Assembly (NCBI RefSeq): GCF_000516985.1
Contig: NW_006917091.1
Coordinates: 6,859,521 to 6,923,520, forward strand
Reading direction: 5' to 3'
DNA: 64,000 nucleotides
Source: Pestalotiopsis fici W106-1
Lineage: Eukaryota; Ascomycota; Sordariomycetes; Amphisphaeriales; Sporocadaceae
Shown here: positions 21,942 to 35,500 of the stretch, piece after piece
Layout of the letters: the number at the start of each line of letters is the position of its first letter
Position numbering within the stretch: the stretch's first letter is position 1
Made by a program: the position numbers and the translations under genes
The notes under the pieces: model-generated
Told to the model about the DNA's origin: nothing
Database searches by the model: none
What the model saw: only the letters and a program-made list of their open reading frames with translations

Positions 21942-22361
21942 TCCAGTGCTGGAGCAGCCCACACCGAGTAGTATGGTCCAAGGAAGCAAGAATCCACACA
22001 GCGAATCAAATAAATCACCCAAGCAACGAAGTATCATGGTGCCTCCTAATGATATTGCGTTGTCTGTCTCCTGGGCGGCTTGCAAGTTACCAAATCGATG
22101 CTGCCAAGATAGGTTTCTTGTTCTTTGCTTGTGACGCGCTTTCTGCTATCTGCTGTTCTTCGGTACAGATCATTTATACGTGCCGAGTCAAGTATCACTA
22201 CTGGAGAAAAGATGTCGTCGGCCACCTCAATAGTTTTAAGCTGCTACTTGTTAGTCAAGCAAACTTTGGAGGCCTTTACTATACGTAATAACGTGAAAAG
22301 TTTTCAACAATTAGCAAGTCAGTCGTTTGACTGACTTGTGCCATCACCGACCTCGTCGTCG
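21942..22361. other. ARPC2 3' flank and tRNA upstream region
   Basis: 420 bp without a gene; the left part is the ARPC2 3' UTR. No distinct tRNA upstream element is recognised apart from AT-rich sequence at about 22280-22330. Confidence 0.5.
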
Positions 22362-22434
22362 GCCCGGTTAGCTCAATCGGTAGAGCGTGAGACTCTTAAT
22401 CTCAAGGTTGCGGGTTCGACCCCCGCATTGGGCT
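22362..22434 (+). tRNA. tRNA-Lys (anticodon CUU)
   Basis: An intact 73-base cloverleaf without intron. The acceptor arms GCCCGGT and ATTGGGC pair fully, allowing two G-U pairs, with discriminator T. The D arm GCTC/GAGC contains the A box. The anticodon stem TGAGA/TCTCA holds loop CTCTTAA, giving anticodon CTT at 22395-22397, which reads AAG (Lys). The T arm GCGGG/CCCGC encloses TTCGACC, and the B box is at 22413-22421. CCA is not encoded, as expected. Confidence 0.97.
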
Positions 22435-22853
22435 CAATTCCCAATGCGTTCTATTCAATAGAACAAGTTGACAACTCTCTTTTTTTGTTCTCGTTTTTAT
22501 TTTTTTGTCTTGTCCAATTTGCTAGTGACTTGGAAATATTCTTCTTTTTCTCTTTCTTGTTCTCCCCTTTCATTTTGGTGCTATATTCACGCCTTGAAAA
22601 GCTCTGCAACTTTGTAGCTTCTGCAGTCGCGTCCCACCTTTTTTTCAATGTGACTAAGCGACCATCGATTACCCGCCACGCCAAAAAATCTGCTAACGTA
22701 ATATGGGCTAGCTAGGCAGAGGTACAATTTCTTGAAGCAAGCATTGGGACAACCTCATTCATTGCAAAGCTCATTCCGCATCACGCGCAAAGACAAAGTT
22801 TCATCAAACGGGCAGTGAAAAAGGTCATGACAGACGGTGGCTAATTTTCCATC
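22435..22853. other. tRNA trailer and SF3B1 promoter
   Basis: 419 bp. The left part is the tRNA trailer, with a 17-base palindrome and a T7 terminator. The right part is T/C-rich with several T runs and then serves as the SF3B1 promoter and leader. No gene is seen. Confidence 0.6.
22480..22486 (+). terminator. RNA polymerase III T-tract terminator of tRNA-Lys
   Basis: The first run of at least four T after the tRNA, seven in length, 45 bases past the mature 3' end. This implies a trailer of about 45-52 bases. The perfect palindrome at 22448-22464 lies inside that trailer. Confidence 0.7.
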
Positions 22854-25800
22854 ATGTCGGACGCTGACTTTGAGACGATCAGAAAGCTCCAGCAAGAGCG
22901 CAATGCTGCCGCAGCTGCCAAGAAGGGGTCGCGTACCTTCGACCCCAGCAACCAGCGATCCGACACGTCCACCAAGGCCAAGTTGACGGACTCCTTCGAC
23001 ACCGATCTCTATTCACGCGATGGAGATGACAGGTTTGCGGGCTATCTTACCTCGATTCCTGCCGATGGAGACAACGGCGACGAGGAGATGGCAGATGCCG
23101 ATGCCGACAACTCGCGAAGACTAGTTGGCCAATATACAGCCACCCAGTCCCAGATTGACGAATTCGCGCGCGGGCACGGAGTCGAGGAAGATGATCCATT
23201 TGCAGGCCGCGGAGAGCGAAGCACTCGAATTGCCGACCGCGAGACCGACTATCAGAAGCGCCGCTTCGACCGTGTTCTCACCCCAACCCGCGCTGACGCC
23301 TTTGCTGCTAATCGCCAAGCTGGCGCAGCTGACGATGGCGAGACCTACAAAGATATCATGGAGCGACGAGAGCTCGAGCGGGAGGAAGAAAGGGTACAAC
23401 GGGCTATCGCAGCAAAGCGACAGGAGGGCGAAGATGCCAACGGCGAACACGAAGCTACCCTCCAGAATGGAGACAAGGAGAACGCTGAAGCTGGATCGAC
23501 CGAGGCTGTGACTGCTGGCCGCAAGCGAAAGAAGAGATGGGATGTCTCGTCCACGGCTGTCGATGAGCCAGAGACGGGCGATGCGGGGAAAAAACGATCC
23601 CGATGGGACCAGGCTCCCTCTCTGGCTGCTCCTGGAGCAGCTGATGCTGGCAAGAAGCGATCACGTTGGGATCAAGCACCAACTGCCACGCCGATGGGTC
23701 CTAGTGGTCTCGCTACGCCCATGCACACCTCTGCCATTGGAGGGCCTGTGCCTTCATTTGGAACCGACATCTCTGGGCCAAACGCCCCCATCAGCGATGA
23801 GGAGTTGGACGAGTTACTGCCAGGACCTGACGATGGCTACCAAATCCTCACGCCACCCCCTGGATATGCTCCCGTTCGAGCACCCACCCACAGAGTTGTT
23901 GCCACCCCCGTGCCCACCAGTGGCTTCATGATGCAGGATCCAGATAGTGTCAGATTGGGTGGTGCTCCAATGCCAAAGGAAATCCCAGGTGTTGGTGATC
24001 TTCAGTTCTTCAAGCCTGAGGATATGGCATATTTTGGCAAGCTCACCGATGGCTCAGACGAAGATGCTCTCAGCGTGGAAGAGCTCAAGGAGCGAAAGAT
24101 CATGAGACTGCTTCTCAAGGTCAAGAACGGAACTCCACCAATGCGTAAGACTGCTCTCAGGCAGCTAACCGACAATGCACGTAACTTTGGTGCTGGACCT
24201 CTGTTCAATCAAATTCTACCCCTGCTCATGGAGAAGACCCTTGAAGACCAGGAACGCCATTTGCTCGTCAAGGTTATTGACCGTATTCTCTACAAACTAG
24301 ACGATATGGTGCGGCCTTATGTACACAAGATCCTGGTCGTTATTGAGCCTCTTCTTATCGACCAAGACTACTATGCCCGAGTCGAAGGTCGAGAGATTAT
24401 CTCCAATCTCAGTAAAGCGGCTGGTTTAGCGACCATGATCAGTACCATGAGACCAGATATTGACCACGTTGATGAGTATGTGCGAAACACCACGGCTCGT
24501 GCTTTTGCCGTTGTCGCATCGGCTCTAGGCATTCCAGCACTCCTGCCATTCCTTCGCGCCGTATGCCGCAGCAAGAAATCATGGCAGGCTCGACACACTG
24601 GTGTGAAGATTGTCCAACAAATTCCCATCCTGATGGGTTGCGCCGTTCTGCCTCACCTCAAGGGACTAGTAGACTGTATCGGCCCTAACCTCAACGACGA
24701 GCAGACCAAAGTCCGAACGGTGACCAGTTTGGCGATTGCAGCTCTAGCAGAGGCATCAAACCCGTACGGTATTGAGAGCTTCGACGACATTCTCAACCCC
24801 CTATGGACTGGTGCTAGAAAGCAACGAGGCAAAGGTCTTGCTGGTTTCTTGAAGGCCGTCGGTTACATCATCCCTCTTATGGACGAGGATTATGCCAATT
24901 ATTACACTAGCCAAATCATGGAGATTCTTCTCAGAGAATTCTCCTCGCCGGACGAGGAAATGAAAAAGGTTGTTTTGAAGGTGGTATCTCAGTGCGCTGG
25001 CACCGAGGGTGTGACAGCAGGGTACCTCAAGGAACATGTGCTAGATGAGTTTTTCAAGAGTTTCTGGGTACGCCGTATGGCTCTGGATAAGAGAAACTAT
25101 AGGCAGGTGGTGGAGACGACGGTCGACATTGCTCAAAAGGTAGGAGTTAGTGAGATTGTCGAGCGCATTGTTGGCAACCTTAAGGATGAGTCTGAGGCAT
25201 ATCGAAAGATGACTGTTGAAACAGTCGAGAAAGTGGTGGCCAGTCTAGGTGCAGCGGATATTGGAGAAAGATTGGAGGAGCGCCTGATCGATGGTATCCT
25301 CCATGCTTTCCAGGAGCAAGGTGTTGAAGACGTCATCATGCTGAACGGTTTCGGCACTGTCGTCAATGCTCTGGGTACTCGTTGCAAGCCATATCTCCCC
25401 CAGATTGTCAGCACCATCCTGTGGCGCCTCAACAACAAGTCAGCCACGGTCCGACAGCAAGCAGCCGACCTCATCTCCCGTATTGCTATGGTCATGAAGC
25501 AGTGTGGCGAGGACGCGCTCATGGGCAAGCTTGGTGTGGTTCTCTACGAATACCTGGGTGAGGAATACCCAGAAGTGCTAGGATCCATTCTGGGTGCCTT
25601 GCGTTCGATCGTCACAGTCGTTGGTATCAGCCAGATGCAACCGCCGATCAAGGACCTACTCCCACGTTTGACTCCTATTCTACGAAATCGACACGAAAAG
25701 GTGCAGGAAAACACCATCGACCTCGTCGGACGTATCGCAGATCGTGGACCAGAAAGTGTCAATGCTCGCGAGTGGATGCGTATCTGCTTCGAGCTGCTCG

Positions 25801-26516
25801 ACATGTTGAAGGCTCACAAGAAGGGTATTCGAAGAGCTGCCAACAACACATTTGGTTTCATCGCCAAGGCCATTGGACCTCAGGATGTCCTGGCAACGCT
25901 CCTCAACAACTTGCGTGTCCAAGAGCGTCAATCGCGTGTCTGTACGGCCGTTGCCATTGGTATCGTCGCGGAGACTTGTGCGCCGTTCACTGTGCTGCCA
26001 GCCCTCATGAACGAATATCGGGTGCCCGAGCTGAACGTCCAAAATGGTGTTCTCAAGTCCTTATCCTTCCTCTTTGAGTATATCGGTGAGATGGCAAAGG
26101 ACTATGTCTACGCTGTCACGCCACTATTGGAAGATGCGTTGATTGATCGCGACCAGGTGCACAGACAGACGGCGGCATCTGTCGTCAAGCACATTGCACT
26201 AGGAGTTGTCGGCCTAGGCTGTGAGGATGCGATGGTCCATCTCCTCAACTTACTTTACCCCAACCTCTTTGAAACATCGCCACACGTTATCGATCGTATC
26301 ATTGAGGCCATCGAGGCCATCCGTATGGCTGTTGGTCCCGGCTTGGTCATGAACTATGTTTGGGCAGGCCTGTTCCACCCTGCTCGAAGGGTGCGGACTC
26401 CATATTGGAGATTGTACAATGACGCATACGTGCAGGCGGCTGATGCTATGGTGCCATACTATCCCAATTTGACGGACGATGGCATCGACCGGCCTGAATT
26501 AGCGATTGTGCTGTAA
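22854..26516 (+). CDS. sf3b1: Splicing factor 3B subunit 1 (SF3B1 / Hsh155), 1220 aa
   Basis: Largest subunit of SF3b in the U2 snRNP; it clamps the branch-site helix and contacts pre-mRNA. The gene is one uninterrupted frame. The N-terminal third is disordered and carries R-W-D motifs that bind UHM proteins such as U2AF65: RWDV at 228-231, RWDQ at 250-253 and RWDQ at 271-274, in [10 protein letters not shown] repeats. About residue 400 onward is the HEAT-repeat superhelix. The stretch corresponding to the human cancer hot-spot region is conserved, with a constant offset of 81: H581 and K585 in [11 protein letters not shown] match H662 and K666, and K619 in DEQTKVRT matches K700. The C-terminus retains LFHPARRVR. 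The overall length is slightly below the human 1304, with the difference mainly in the N-terminal region. No intron is present. Confidence 0.97.
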   Translation: MSDADFETIRKLQQERNAAAAAKKGSRTFDPSNQRSDTSTKAKLTDSFDTDLYSRDGDDRFAGYLTSIPADGDNGDEEMADADADNSRRLVGQYTATQSQIDEFARGHGVEEDDPFAGRGERSTRIADRETDYQKRRFDRVLTPTRADAFAANRQAGAADDGETYKDIMERRELEREEERVQRAIAAKRQEGEDANGEHEATLQNGDKENAEAGSTEAVTAGRKRKKRWDVSSTAVDEPETGDAGKKRSRWDQAPSLAAPGAADAGKKRSRWDQAPTATPMGPSGLATPMHTSAIGGPVPSFGTDISGPNAPISDEELDELLPGPDDGYQILTPPPGYAPVRAPTHRVVATPVPTSGFMMQDPDSVRLGGAPMPKEIPGVGDLQFFKPEDMAYFGKLTDGSDEDALSVEELKERKIMRLLLKVKNGTPPMRKTALRQLTDNARNFGAGPLFNQILPLLMEKTLEDQERHLLVKVIDRILYKLDDMVRPYVHKILVVIEPLLIDQDYYARVEGREIISNLSKAAGLATMISTMRPDIDHVDEYVRNTTARAFAVVASALGIPALLPFLRAVCRSKKSWQARHTGVKIVQQIPILMGCAVLPHLKGLVDCIGPNLNDEQTKVRTVTSLAIAALAEASNPYGIESFDDILNPLWTGARKQRGKGLAGFLKAVGYIIPLMDEDYANYYTSQIMEILLREFSSPDEEMKKVVLKVVSQCAGTEGVTAGYLKEHVLDEFFKSFWVRRMALDKRNYRQVVETTVDIAQKVGVSEIVERIVGNLKDESEAYRKMTVETVEKVVASLGAADIGERLEERLIDGILHAFQEQGVEDVIMLNGFGTVVNALGTRCKPYLPQIVSTILWRLNNKSATVRQQAADLISRIAMVMKQCGEDALMGKLGVVLYEYLGEEYPEVLGSILGALRSIVTVVGISQMQPPIKDLLPRLTPILRNRHEKVQENTIDLVGRIADRGPESVNAREWMRICFELLDMLKAHKKGIRRAANNTFGFIAKAIGPQDVLATLLNNLRVQERQSRVCTAVAIGIVAETCAPFTVLPALMNEYRVPELNVQNGVLKSLSFLFEYIGEMAKDYVYAVTPLLEDALIDRDQVHRQTAASVVKHIALGVVGLGCEDAMVHLLNLLYPNLFETSPHVIDRIIEAIEAIRMAVGPGLVMNYVWAGLFHPARRVRTPYWRLYNDAYVQAADAMVPYYPNLTDDGIDRPELAIVL

Positions 26517-29500
26517 TTATTGGACACAAATGTATGTAGAGAAAAGATGATTGAAGTTCAGCCGTATTATGCGTCATTTGATTATTACAACTTGGGCACC
26601 AGTCTGCCACAGCTATTGCAAATCCGGCAGGCTCAAGAGGATAGTTCAGCAGGAGTTTGGGTCGTATTGTGCCTGTGTTGGTTGTTATGGGCTTGGTGTA
26701 GTATAGCTAAATGGGCCAACAAAATGGAAAAGACATTAATTCATTATGGCATGGCGACTCAGGCGTGGACAGTGACATACCGTCGTGTTACGAGTTTGCA
26801 AGCAAGTCGCTGGTTAAGAAGTCACTGTGTTGAAAGACGTCGGGGACTTGAACAAATCACTCGACACAGTAGGCATTGCAATACTCAACCAACCCAAATT
26901 TACACGCTGATGTACTCGTTGAGTTGGGGATACTCCTTTCCCGTTGGTTACTCGGGAGATGTAAGGCAACAGTCACTGCGACCTTGGATATCAAGTTCTC
27001 TTTGAGGTGTACATTTATCTGACTCTTCCAGGTCACGCTCGGTTATAAAATGACAAGGGGAGAAAACAAGCTGAACCGGGCCCCTCGTTCATCTCATGAC
27101 TTTGGTTCCCGTCTGGCTACCAGAAACAAAACAGATATATTGGCAGAAACATGACCGAGAACATTCAGATGGCAGACTCATGATCGGAGAACATGTTATT
27201 CGCTTACGAGACCTAACGTGAGCATTGTAGAAGTAACAGCATCGGAACATATAGTTCGCTTATTTGATAATCTGCTTTACTCTCCTTCTGTCAATCAATA
27301 ACTACTTGTGTCTGATGTGAACACGCAACAGAGGGGATAAAAATGCTCTTAGCCATATAGCCAGAAATAATACCCAACACAAGACAGCCGTCAAACCTTT
27401 CGACTTGCCTCATAGCGAGCGACGTGATATAGTTGTCTATATATTTCTTCATGTCAAGTTTCTGCCCGAGGTTCTGAGTGTTGATTGAATCAAATTTTGA
27501 GCAACATGATCACTTCTTGGGAATAGTCTTGTCAAGCGATAATTGCTGCAGCCGTACTACGACAAGTCAGACGTTGCAAATTCGGGAGACTGTGAACTGA
27601 GAAACCCGCAAGACAATGGCCAACTATGAGAGTGATCAACATTAGTTTATCATTATACTCAACACTATCGTCTATGTTGATAAAAAGTGTCATTCAGTGA
27701 TACCTGGTGCACCATGGTTTGAGCATCTCTTCTTAGTACGGTTCGCTGCGCCAAACACCACGACAGATATGGCGTTACGGACGGCTGAAGTTGTTTCAGG
27801 GCCCGAGAATCGCGCGAATCTCGCTATAAGCCCGTAACTTTGCATGAGTGAGGCCGAGTAAACGACTGAGAGTCACGATCCGTTCGCCCGGCAGCTCTCA
27901 CCGCGGCTTACTCTGCATTTTGAATATGCCGAGGTACTTAGTATACCAAGAGAATGCTCTACTGACTCTAGACAATTGATGAGAATTCAAAATGCTATCC
28001 CACCATGTACATCTATCTATCTGCCTGTGCAAGTTTCTATTTAGTAAGTCTTACTCAAGAGAAATCTTGCAACCCAAGAACCCAAATTATGCTTAACTGT
28101 ATCCTCAAACGACGGTCTCAAATTGCCCTGGACAGCTGCATTCAGAGCGCCCATCCCCGTCCTCCTTGGCAAGAGAATTCCCACGCGCTGCTGCTCACTC
28201 ATTGATCCGGGCACCAACTCACAACTTGGTAGTAAGCAGAGCGAGGTTCACATGTCGTTTCCTGATGACAACTTGACACCTAGGCACCGTGAAACGAGAG
28301 CACGGTGAAAGTATTTCCTTGGGATCCGCCCTGTGCGTCATAGGCCCAGAGAGCAAAAGACAAGAGAAAAAAAGCCGTTGGAAAGATCTCCAAATGAAAG
28401 ACTGGCGCACGTTTCACAAGGCGCGCAGGCAAGTTGAGTTTTTGAAATAGGGTTATTTCAAACGCGCAGCAGAGTGGGCAAATGATGATGGTCATGTCGG
28501 TGCTTGCTTTTTTTCTTATGCTGTGTATACTCGCTACTGGATATTTTTTTTCATAAAGAAGAAAGAAACGCTGATCTGCATGATTCTCTCCCGCCAGACC
28601 CTCCTAGCTGAGCCATGCTGTCGGGAGATGATCGTCGGGGGGTACCTTTTCCCCTTCGATACCAACATTACGCAGATCCCCTTTAACGTCCTGACGATCA
28701 CCAAAACAAGCTTCCGTCACGTACTTGTTCTAGACGATTGTCATGTTGTATAGACCTTTGAGATTTCTGTAGACTGTTTTTGATTGGAAATCATAAGCGG
28801 GCAAGACTATAGTACCGCAATTAGTACCTCAGTTACGCATGGGCGTAGTCGCGCAGATCGAGCATCTTGTCTTGACAAAGAGGATGTTTGAAATATCCTA
28901 TGGGAGAGAGTAATGCCAAGCTAGTAGGATTTCGACACTGCCACTCTCTTCCTCAAGGCGTCGCCGAGAAGGCAAGATTACAGGTCCCCTATCTCTTTCA
29001 CTTATCACTTTGGGTGTTGAGAAAACGGATCCGTGAGAGTGGGAAAGGACAAGAAAAAGAAAAGAAGTCTCTAAAATGGGGGGCCTTCTAGCACACCGTG
29101 CGAGGCCATTCGATTCCCAGTTCGTCATATTTGCCAACCCCTTATCAAGAGACTTGTCTCTCTCTCGTGCTACTTGCCCTCATATCATCTTTTTTCTGGG
29201 GGTTTTACCATTTCACTTTTGTCTTGTGATTACCGACGACGCCCCGTAGCTTAGAATCCTCCCCTCTGCGCCCCCAATCCCTTCCCTCGGCAGTTGGAAT
29301 GCTCTTGACCTTGGTAAACCGGGCCATTCAGTAAACGATGCTGACTGACAAGATTCCCCCCCCATCGCCGTCCCACCGGGTACCTTTGTAAAAAAAAAAA
29401 AAAACTACCACAGTTCTTTTACGATTCCAACATGTCTTACCCCGACACATCCGGGAAAATGCCAGTGAGCAGCGCAAGGCAAGATGACGCCCCATCTATC

Positions 29501-32500
29501 GCGTGTCTACCTTGTTGAACATGTATACAGGGCCATGTTTGACAACTTGGGCGCCCAATTGGATTATAGATTAGGCCTGTACGTAGTTGTCTTTTGCAGC
29601 CTCAACGCCCCTGGGGATTGAACCTTGGGGGATGTGGGCCCCCAAGTCCGGCTCTCCGACGTTTCCGCGCCAAGTCACAGGTTGTACCCAAGAGAGAATG
29701 TGTCCATGTGTCTCTGTCGCCCGGGTTCCCCTGAAGACGAACCTGAGCACGACATTCCTGAAACTTGAGAGCTTTTCTCTTGGTGATAGTAAACTAGTAG
29801 TCTCTAGCATACAGAAACGGACTCTAACTTACTACTGCTATCCATCATTCCCCTTGGACCCCACCAACCCTTGGCTTCCAAGGAACTTCAAGACTGGGGT
29901 GTAGTAGTATAGCGCAGTGGCAAAGAAGGGGAAAATGGATTCAACAGATAGTGAGAATTGCGCTACCAATATGACTATTTCACTGGAAGAATGACTAGAA
30001 GACATTACTACGAGGGTACTTTTGAGGCCTAAGCGTCCGGTCCGTCTTACTTTGTTAGTTCCAACGTCTCTAGTGTCGGCATGGCGGTCGACGGGTTTTC
30101 TTGGTTTGAACGGGAGGCTATCATTCTTGGTGCGTTGACTATTATTTCCTTCTATTTCCCTTTTAGGTCGAGCATCTGTGCAAAGTGTCGAGTCATGGAT
30201 GGTCTTTTTCGACTGGCTCGTGGTTGGTCCCTGGTTTGCTCTGCTTTGTTCCCTTTTGCACTAAACTACGCCTACTTTTCCTGGGAAACGCTTGGAGTGA
30301 GGGTCCTGTTGCCTAGGAACGACCATGGATGTCTCCCGCCCGTAGGGATGGCGCTTCGTTTGGTGTCTCTCTTAGTGGTCCGCGAGAGAAGAAAAAACTT
30401 ACTCAATTCCAAGCCTGCCATTCAAGCCATGGTCAAATGGCCGACTAATGGCTTGCGGAAATTCCTCCGACCAGCCTAAAGACTGTTCGCCTCCTTCACG
30501 GGCCAATGCCACAGCCTTGACCATCTGAACTATTATGGCCTGAGATACTGTAGTGCACTACTAAGCTGGTGCCGCGGAACTGCCTTCTCTCGATTCCTAG
30601 CAATGAGCTGCAACAGACCCCCATACCAGTCAGTACATAGGTAGTGATTCAAGTGTCCGATTACTCCTGAGCAGGCCCGACCTTGCTCACTGACAGCTCT
30701 TGTGTGATTAAATGTTTACTGTGTAAGCAACATGACAAGGGATCCCCCCCATTTGATTCACAGGGGAAAGACGCTGACGAGAGAGCGAAGAAAGAGATGG
30801 CTTGGGACAAGTAGCGTGCGGACAGCGGGAGCACGGGCTGTTGGCATCAAGTGAAGGGAGCCTGGTCGAGAAATGCTCATGACACGTGGGAGGTCAAGGA
30901 AATCAGTCGTTGCAGCGCAAATCACTCACGATTATGGCACAATTCCGCTTGAGTATCTGATGGTTATCTGATGATTCTCTGCCAATCAGTGCCTAAAACG
31001 GAGGGGGGAAATCTCAGGATTGAGAGAGTTTTGCGTTAGTCACCGAAAAAGAAACGAAGGAGAAGAAAGAATATGGGACGCTCCGTCGTGCTGGGTTCGG
31101 TACGTAACTTTGATGAACGCCACCAACCAGTTCAATATTGGAAACTTGATATGAAAATCCGGGGTAACTTGATCAGTGCTTCTTCCTCCCTGGCAGAGAC
31201 CGACTTGCTGGAAACTCTCGGAGGCATCACGGCGAATTATCTCAGGAGAAAACAACTCAATTACAGCAGCTACTAGTACATGCCGGGAGAGACGAATACC
31301 CATAGACATACGCAATGTTGGGACTGGTTGAGAAATCTGCGGCTGTCAATACTACGTCGCCCAAAAGCAGTGTGAATTTTTTTTTTTTCCTGATTTGTTT
31401 TCTTTCTCTTCTTCTTCCTCCTTCATGACAAATACTATAGTAGGTACTTACGGTACCGACAGTACTTCTGACTGTAATTTCCTATTTTTCCTACTGTCAG
31501 CACGCAATCATCTGAGCTTGCAGGACGAAGACCCGCAGCCGTCAGCAACAGCAGCGGCAGCCAGCAGTTTGTGATGTATGCACGATCCTCCGGCACAGCG
31601 GGTGTGGATTATAGTATTACGACGCCAAGAAGTCAAGCTGGAGTCGCAGCCTGGTGAATACCGGGTCGTCGAAAGAAGGCCCGTCCAGTTAAAACGTAGT
31701 TGCGATATGAGCATGTACGTACTAGAAGACAGAGGGGAGCAGAGACTTGTCGAATCAGCACTAGCCTTGGCCGCGATTCAGGGGCACCGCAGAGGTGCTC
31801 CAGTCCAGCTCTTGCTTGCTTGCTGCTAGCTCTGCAAGCCGCGCTGTCAGCGCCAATGTCTATTCTGAAATCCACGAATCCAATTCGTCGTGGCGTGGGC
31901 GGATATCTCGAGAGCCGTTGAACGGCGCCCGACTAGGCCAACTATTGCCAAGGTCTGGGACGCGCAAACCATCAAATATTGTGAACGAAAAAGTGTGGAG
32001 GTCATTGACACATACTGTGCGTATATTTGTGTGTGTGTATGTGCATTATTGGCTGGCGGCAAGTGTTCTTGACCTCGCAACTAACTGCAAAAAGGCGGTA
32101 TGGTTGGTTCTCTTTGGGATGGCAAAATGGGATACATGCCGCTGTCCATCCATACCTACCGATAATGCCCACGTACATACTTCGTACATATCTTCAGGTA
32201 GAGCTCAACGTGCAGACAGGGTAGATAGTCAAGTCTGTCAGTCAGGTGAAGGCTCGCCGGGTAAGAGTTTTCGTGATAAAATTATGTTATATGCAGCCTC
32301 AAGATTGCTGCATACAAAAGCACATATCGCACCCTGGTCCCTAAGAGGTTCGTTCCCACCATCGTGGTTGTAGGTCGGCGACCTTGATTTGGCACTAGGC
32401 CAGGTCTCTCCTAGGGCGGATGGACGTGATGCTTGGCTGTGCTGTGGTATGGAGATACGAAGCGTCACAGGCCTGTCCGCCTTTTTGCCTTCTTACCTCA

Positions 32501-35500
32501 ATCAGTGCGTGCCTCTCTCCTCTCTCTCTCCTCTCGGCGCACAGTAAACTGCAGCTGCAGGCCGTGGCACTTCTTTTTTCTGACCGGGGTCTTCTTCCTG
32601 CACAATCCCAGTCAATGTGCAGAGCCAATGCTGGGCCTCAATTTTTTTTTTCTCCCCTTCCTTTCCCCTCTCTGTTGCCACTCATGCACGTTCGTGTTGA
32701 CTGCCGGTGCGCGCGGACGTTGACTAGTGCGCGGCATTCTCCTTGGGCTTACTTACTTGCCTTGCTTGCTTGTTGTGAACTTTGGGTCTCACGGCTCTTC
32801 CTCGTTGTAATCTCTCCCGCAGTGTCTGGGGAGTGCGGGTGGGAGCTACGACGAGTAGTCGGATTCGTCAGAAACAACTGCGATTGATTGATTCATTGAC
32901 TGGGTCGGCGTGTATCCGAGCGTAAGGCTCGAGCTGAGCCTTAGATCAACAAGAGCTATGCTGACCCTGACTTGTCAGAAAAGCCTCCCGCTTTTGGTTG
33001 ATAGTCATGGTTGCACTGGATTACCCGTGGCGTCTAGGGGGGAGGGGGGCGATGCGCTAAGAGCGCCAATATCCCATTTGAGTTCCGGAACAGAAGTGAT
33101 CGTCGGCACCCGGGATGGCACCTGGCGCTGCTACCTCTTGGGGAATGCCAGTCACATCTGAGACAAGCCCTGGTTGCTCGGCTTCTGCTCCCCCCCAGAA
33201 GACCTGGGGACAGGCCTGGCAGGGTATCCCGATGCGGATGCGCACCACGTCCTGCTTAATTTGCCTGACAGCGGCGTCGGCCCAAAAGGTCGAAAAGGAG
33301 AACCGCTTTTGGGTCTTCTAGAAGGGTAATCATTTGTGGAGGCCTTCATCATTTCCGTCGTGAGATCTTTTCGCGATCCAAGAGCTCAACCCTGCTGGAT
33401 AAGTACGGTTCATTAAAACAAGAATAAAAATAAAATAAAGCCCTCATGAATATGACCAAGTTGCGTCACTTTTTTGTCGGGTAGACACACGGGCGCGCAG
33501 CAGCAGCAGCAATACCTAGTACCTTTTTCAACTCCATATATCTCCTGCCTGCATATGGGGTGGGAAACAACCATGGCTGTCGCAAGATGCTGGCTTGCGA
33601 ATCCAATGATCGCCATTGCCAGCTCCCGGGACACATCTGTCTGATGTTTCACTAGGCTTATCTGATTTGATCTACAAGAAAGACGATATAGTGTATACGG
33701 GGTCGTACAATAGTCACAGACTGCAAGGCTGTTGTTGCTTTGCCGCGGCAGATGTCGTTGGATGAAGGGTTATAGTTGCATTTACGAAATTCGATAGTGC
33801 TAAGCAGATGCAGATGCCGATGCCCTTTTCGTCGACGACTAGCAGTAAGGTTGTTTGTTTGTCTGGGAGCTTCAAGCTACTTTGTGCGTACACTAGAAAG
33901 AAAGCTGACATTAGCGCTTTCACTCGCTCTCTCCAGTCGAACAAGATAATACACTACGACAGCACATGCCCACGGTATGCAATGTCAAGGCACGTTTTTT
34001 TGGGTTGACCCTTGCACTCTATCATGTGCTTCAAGGCCAAGGGCAGGCGCGCCTACCCTTTCCATCGTGGCAGCTAGAGGCGAATAGGAAAAGTGGTGAT
34101 CTTGAGCGCAAGATGAAGGCGAAGGGTGTCTACCCACCGAGCAATTTTACCCTCATCTTGCGCTGCAGTAGCGGAATGCAACCTGGTCAGGGCTTTCGAT
34201 CATAAGGTTTTCCCTGCTGGCGACGTTGTCAGGTCCGCAAGGCTGTGTGTGTGTCGGTGTTCATGATCTGAGCCAGGAGATGGATGGCAAGCATCAAGCA
34301 GCAGCAAGGGATGTCGGCCTGACCGGCCAGCAGCACAGGGGCTCTACCAGAGCAGCGGCATCGCAAGAGATTAGACATTGCTGGAAGAAGCCGAGTATCA
34401 TACCAAGGATGTCTCTTTGGGATGCCCACCATAGATACCGTAGCCCACAGAAGCCCTTGTCAGCCATGTGCGAACAGATTCGTGTGGATACTCAGTATGA
34501 AATTTCCCCATTCCAGTGTGGCACCCCTGGACCTGTACTTTTGCACTGCAAAAGGTCAGTACTCAGAAAACAGCTGCAAGCGATGATATCACTCAACGGT
34601 GAGTATAATTCTTGGAGAGGTGGAATTGCAAATTAAACCTTACATCGAGATGGGTGGGATGGGATATGTGAGTCTGCGAGGGATAGGACGTGGCAGAACG
34701 CCATGGTGGACTTGGTAATCCCGAGACTCATCTGTTGGTGGTGGTGGTGGTTGATGATAGCAGCAGCACGATTCCCAGGGGCGGCGAAGAATGAGATTGT
34801 GGATGACCACACGTAATCGCAAGCCATGTGCTGTCCAATCATGTCGTAGCAGTGTGAGCGTATACTCTACTATATGCGGGATGTCTGAGTAGCCTTGTTA
34901 GAGATCGAGACCGCCTGGATTATTTTCTTCTTCTTCATATCTTCTTGCGCAACTAGCACAGCCAGTTAATCGCAATTGGCTGATTACACACTAGAGATAA
35001 TGAGCATTGACAAATAGGCAACCGGCGCCAGTCTGGCGCGCCCGGGCCGACACTTTGTTGCTTGTAGTTTCAATTTGGGGAAAAGAGCATTCATTGAATG
35101 GGATAATGCTTCACTGTTCGGGCTGCAGGTGCAGGAGGCACCTTGATGCAGTCGCAGCAGCCTAATCTAACAAGCAAGCACATGGATGATGAATCGGGAA
35201 GAGCGAGAAAGGGAGGGAGGAAAACACAATGTAACCAATGCAAAAGTACAATATCCAATTCTCGATTTCTCGATCTGCCATTGACAGGAAAGCAGGCATG
35301 TAATCCAGGCACCGATTCAGCAGGGGGGGCTTGAATCTTTATCATGCCTACATACTACCTAGCACAACGTCTATAGTCGTTGGCGATCTCTTAATACTAC
35401 TCGTAATATTATTATATGCTCAGGGTAGTCGGAGAATGTAGATCAGGGTTCGATTATGGCCAACAGTCCTATCGTAGTATACTTACAACTCGACGAAGCG

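Noticed and set aside
26520..27005. 161-codon open frame directly after SF3B1
   Set aside because: It starts three bases past the SF3B1 stop, has no recognisable features, and most likely lies in the 3' UTR.
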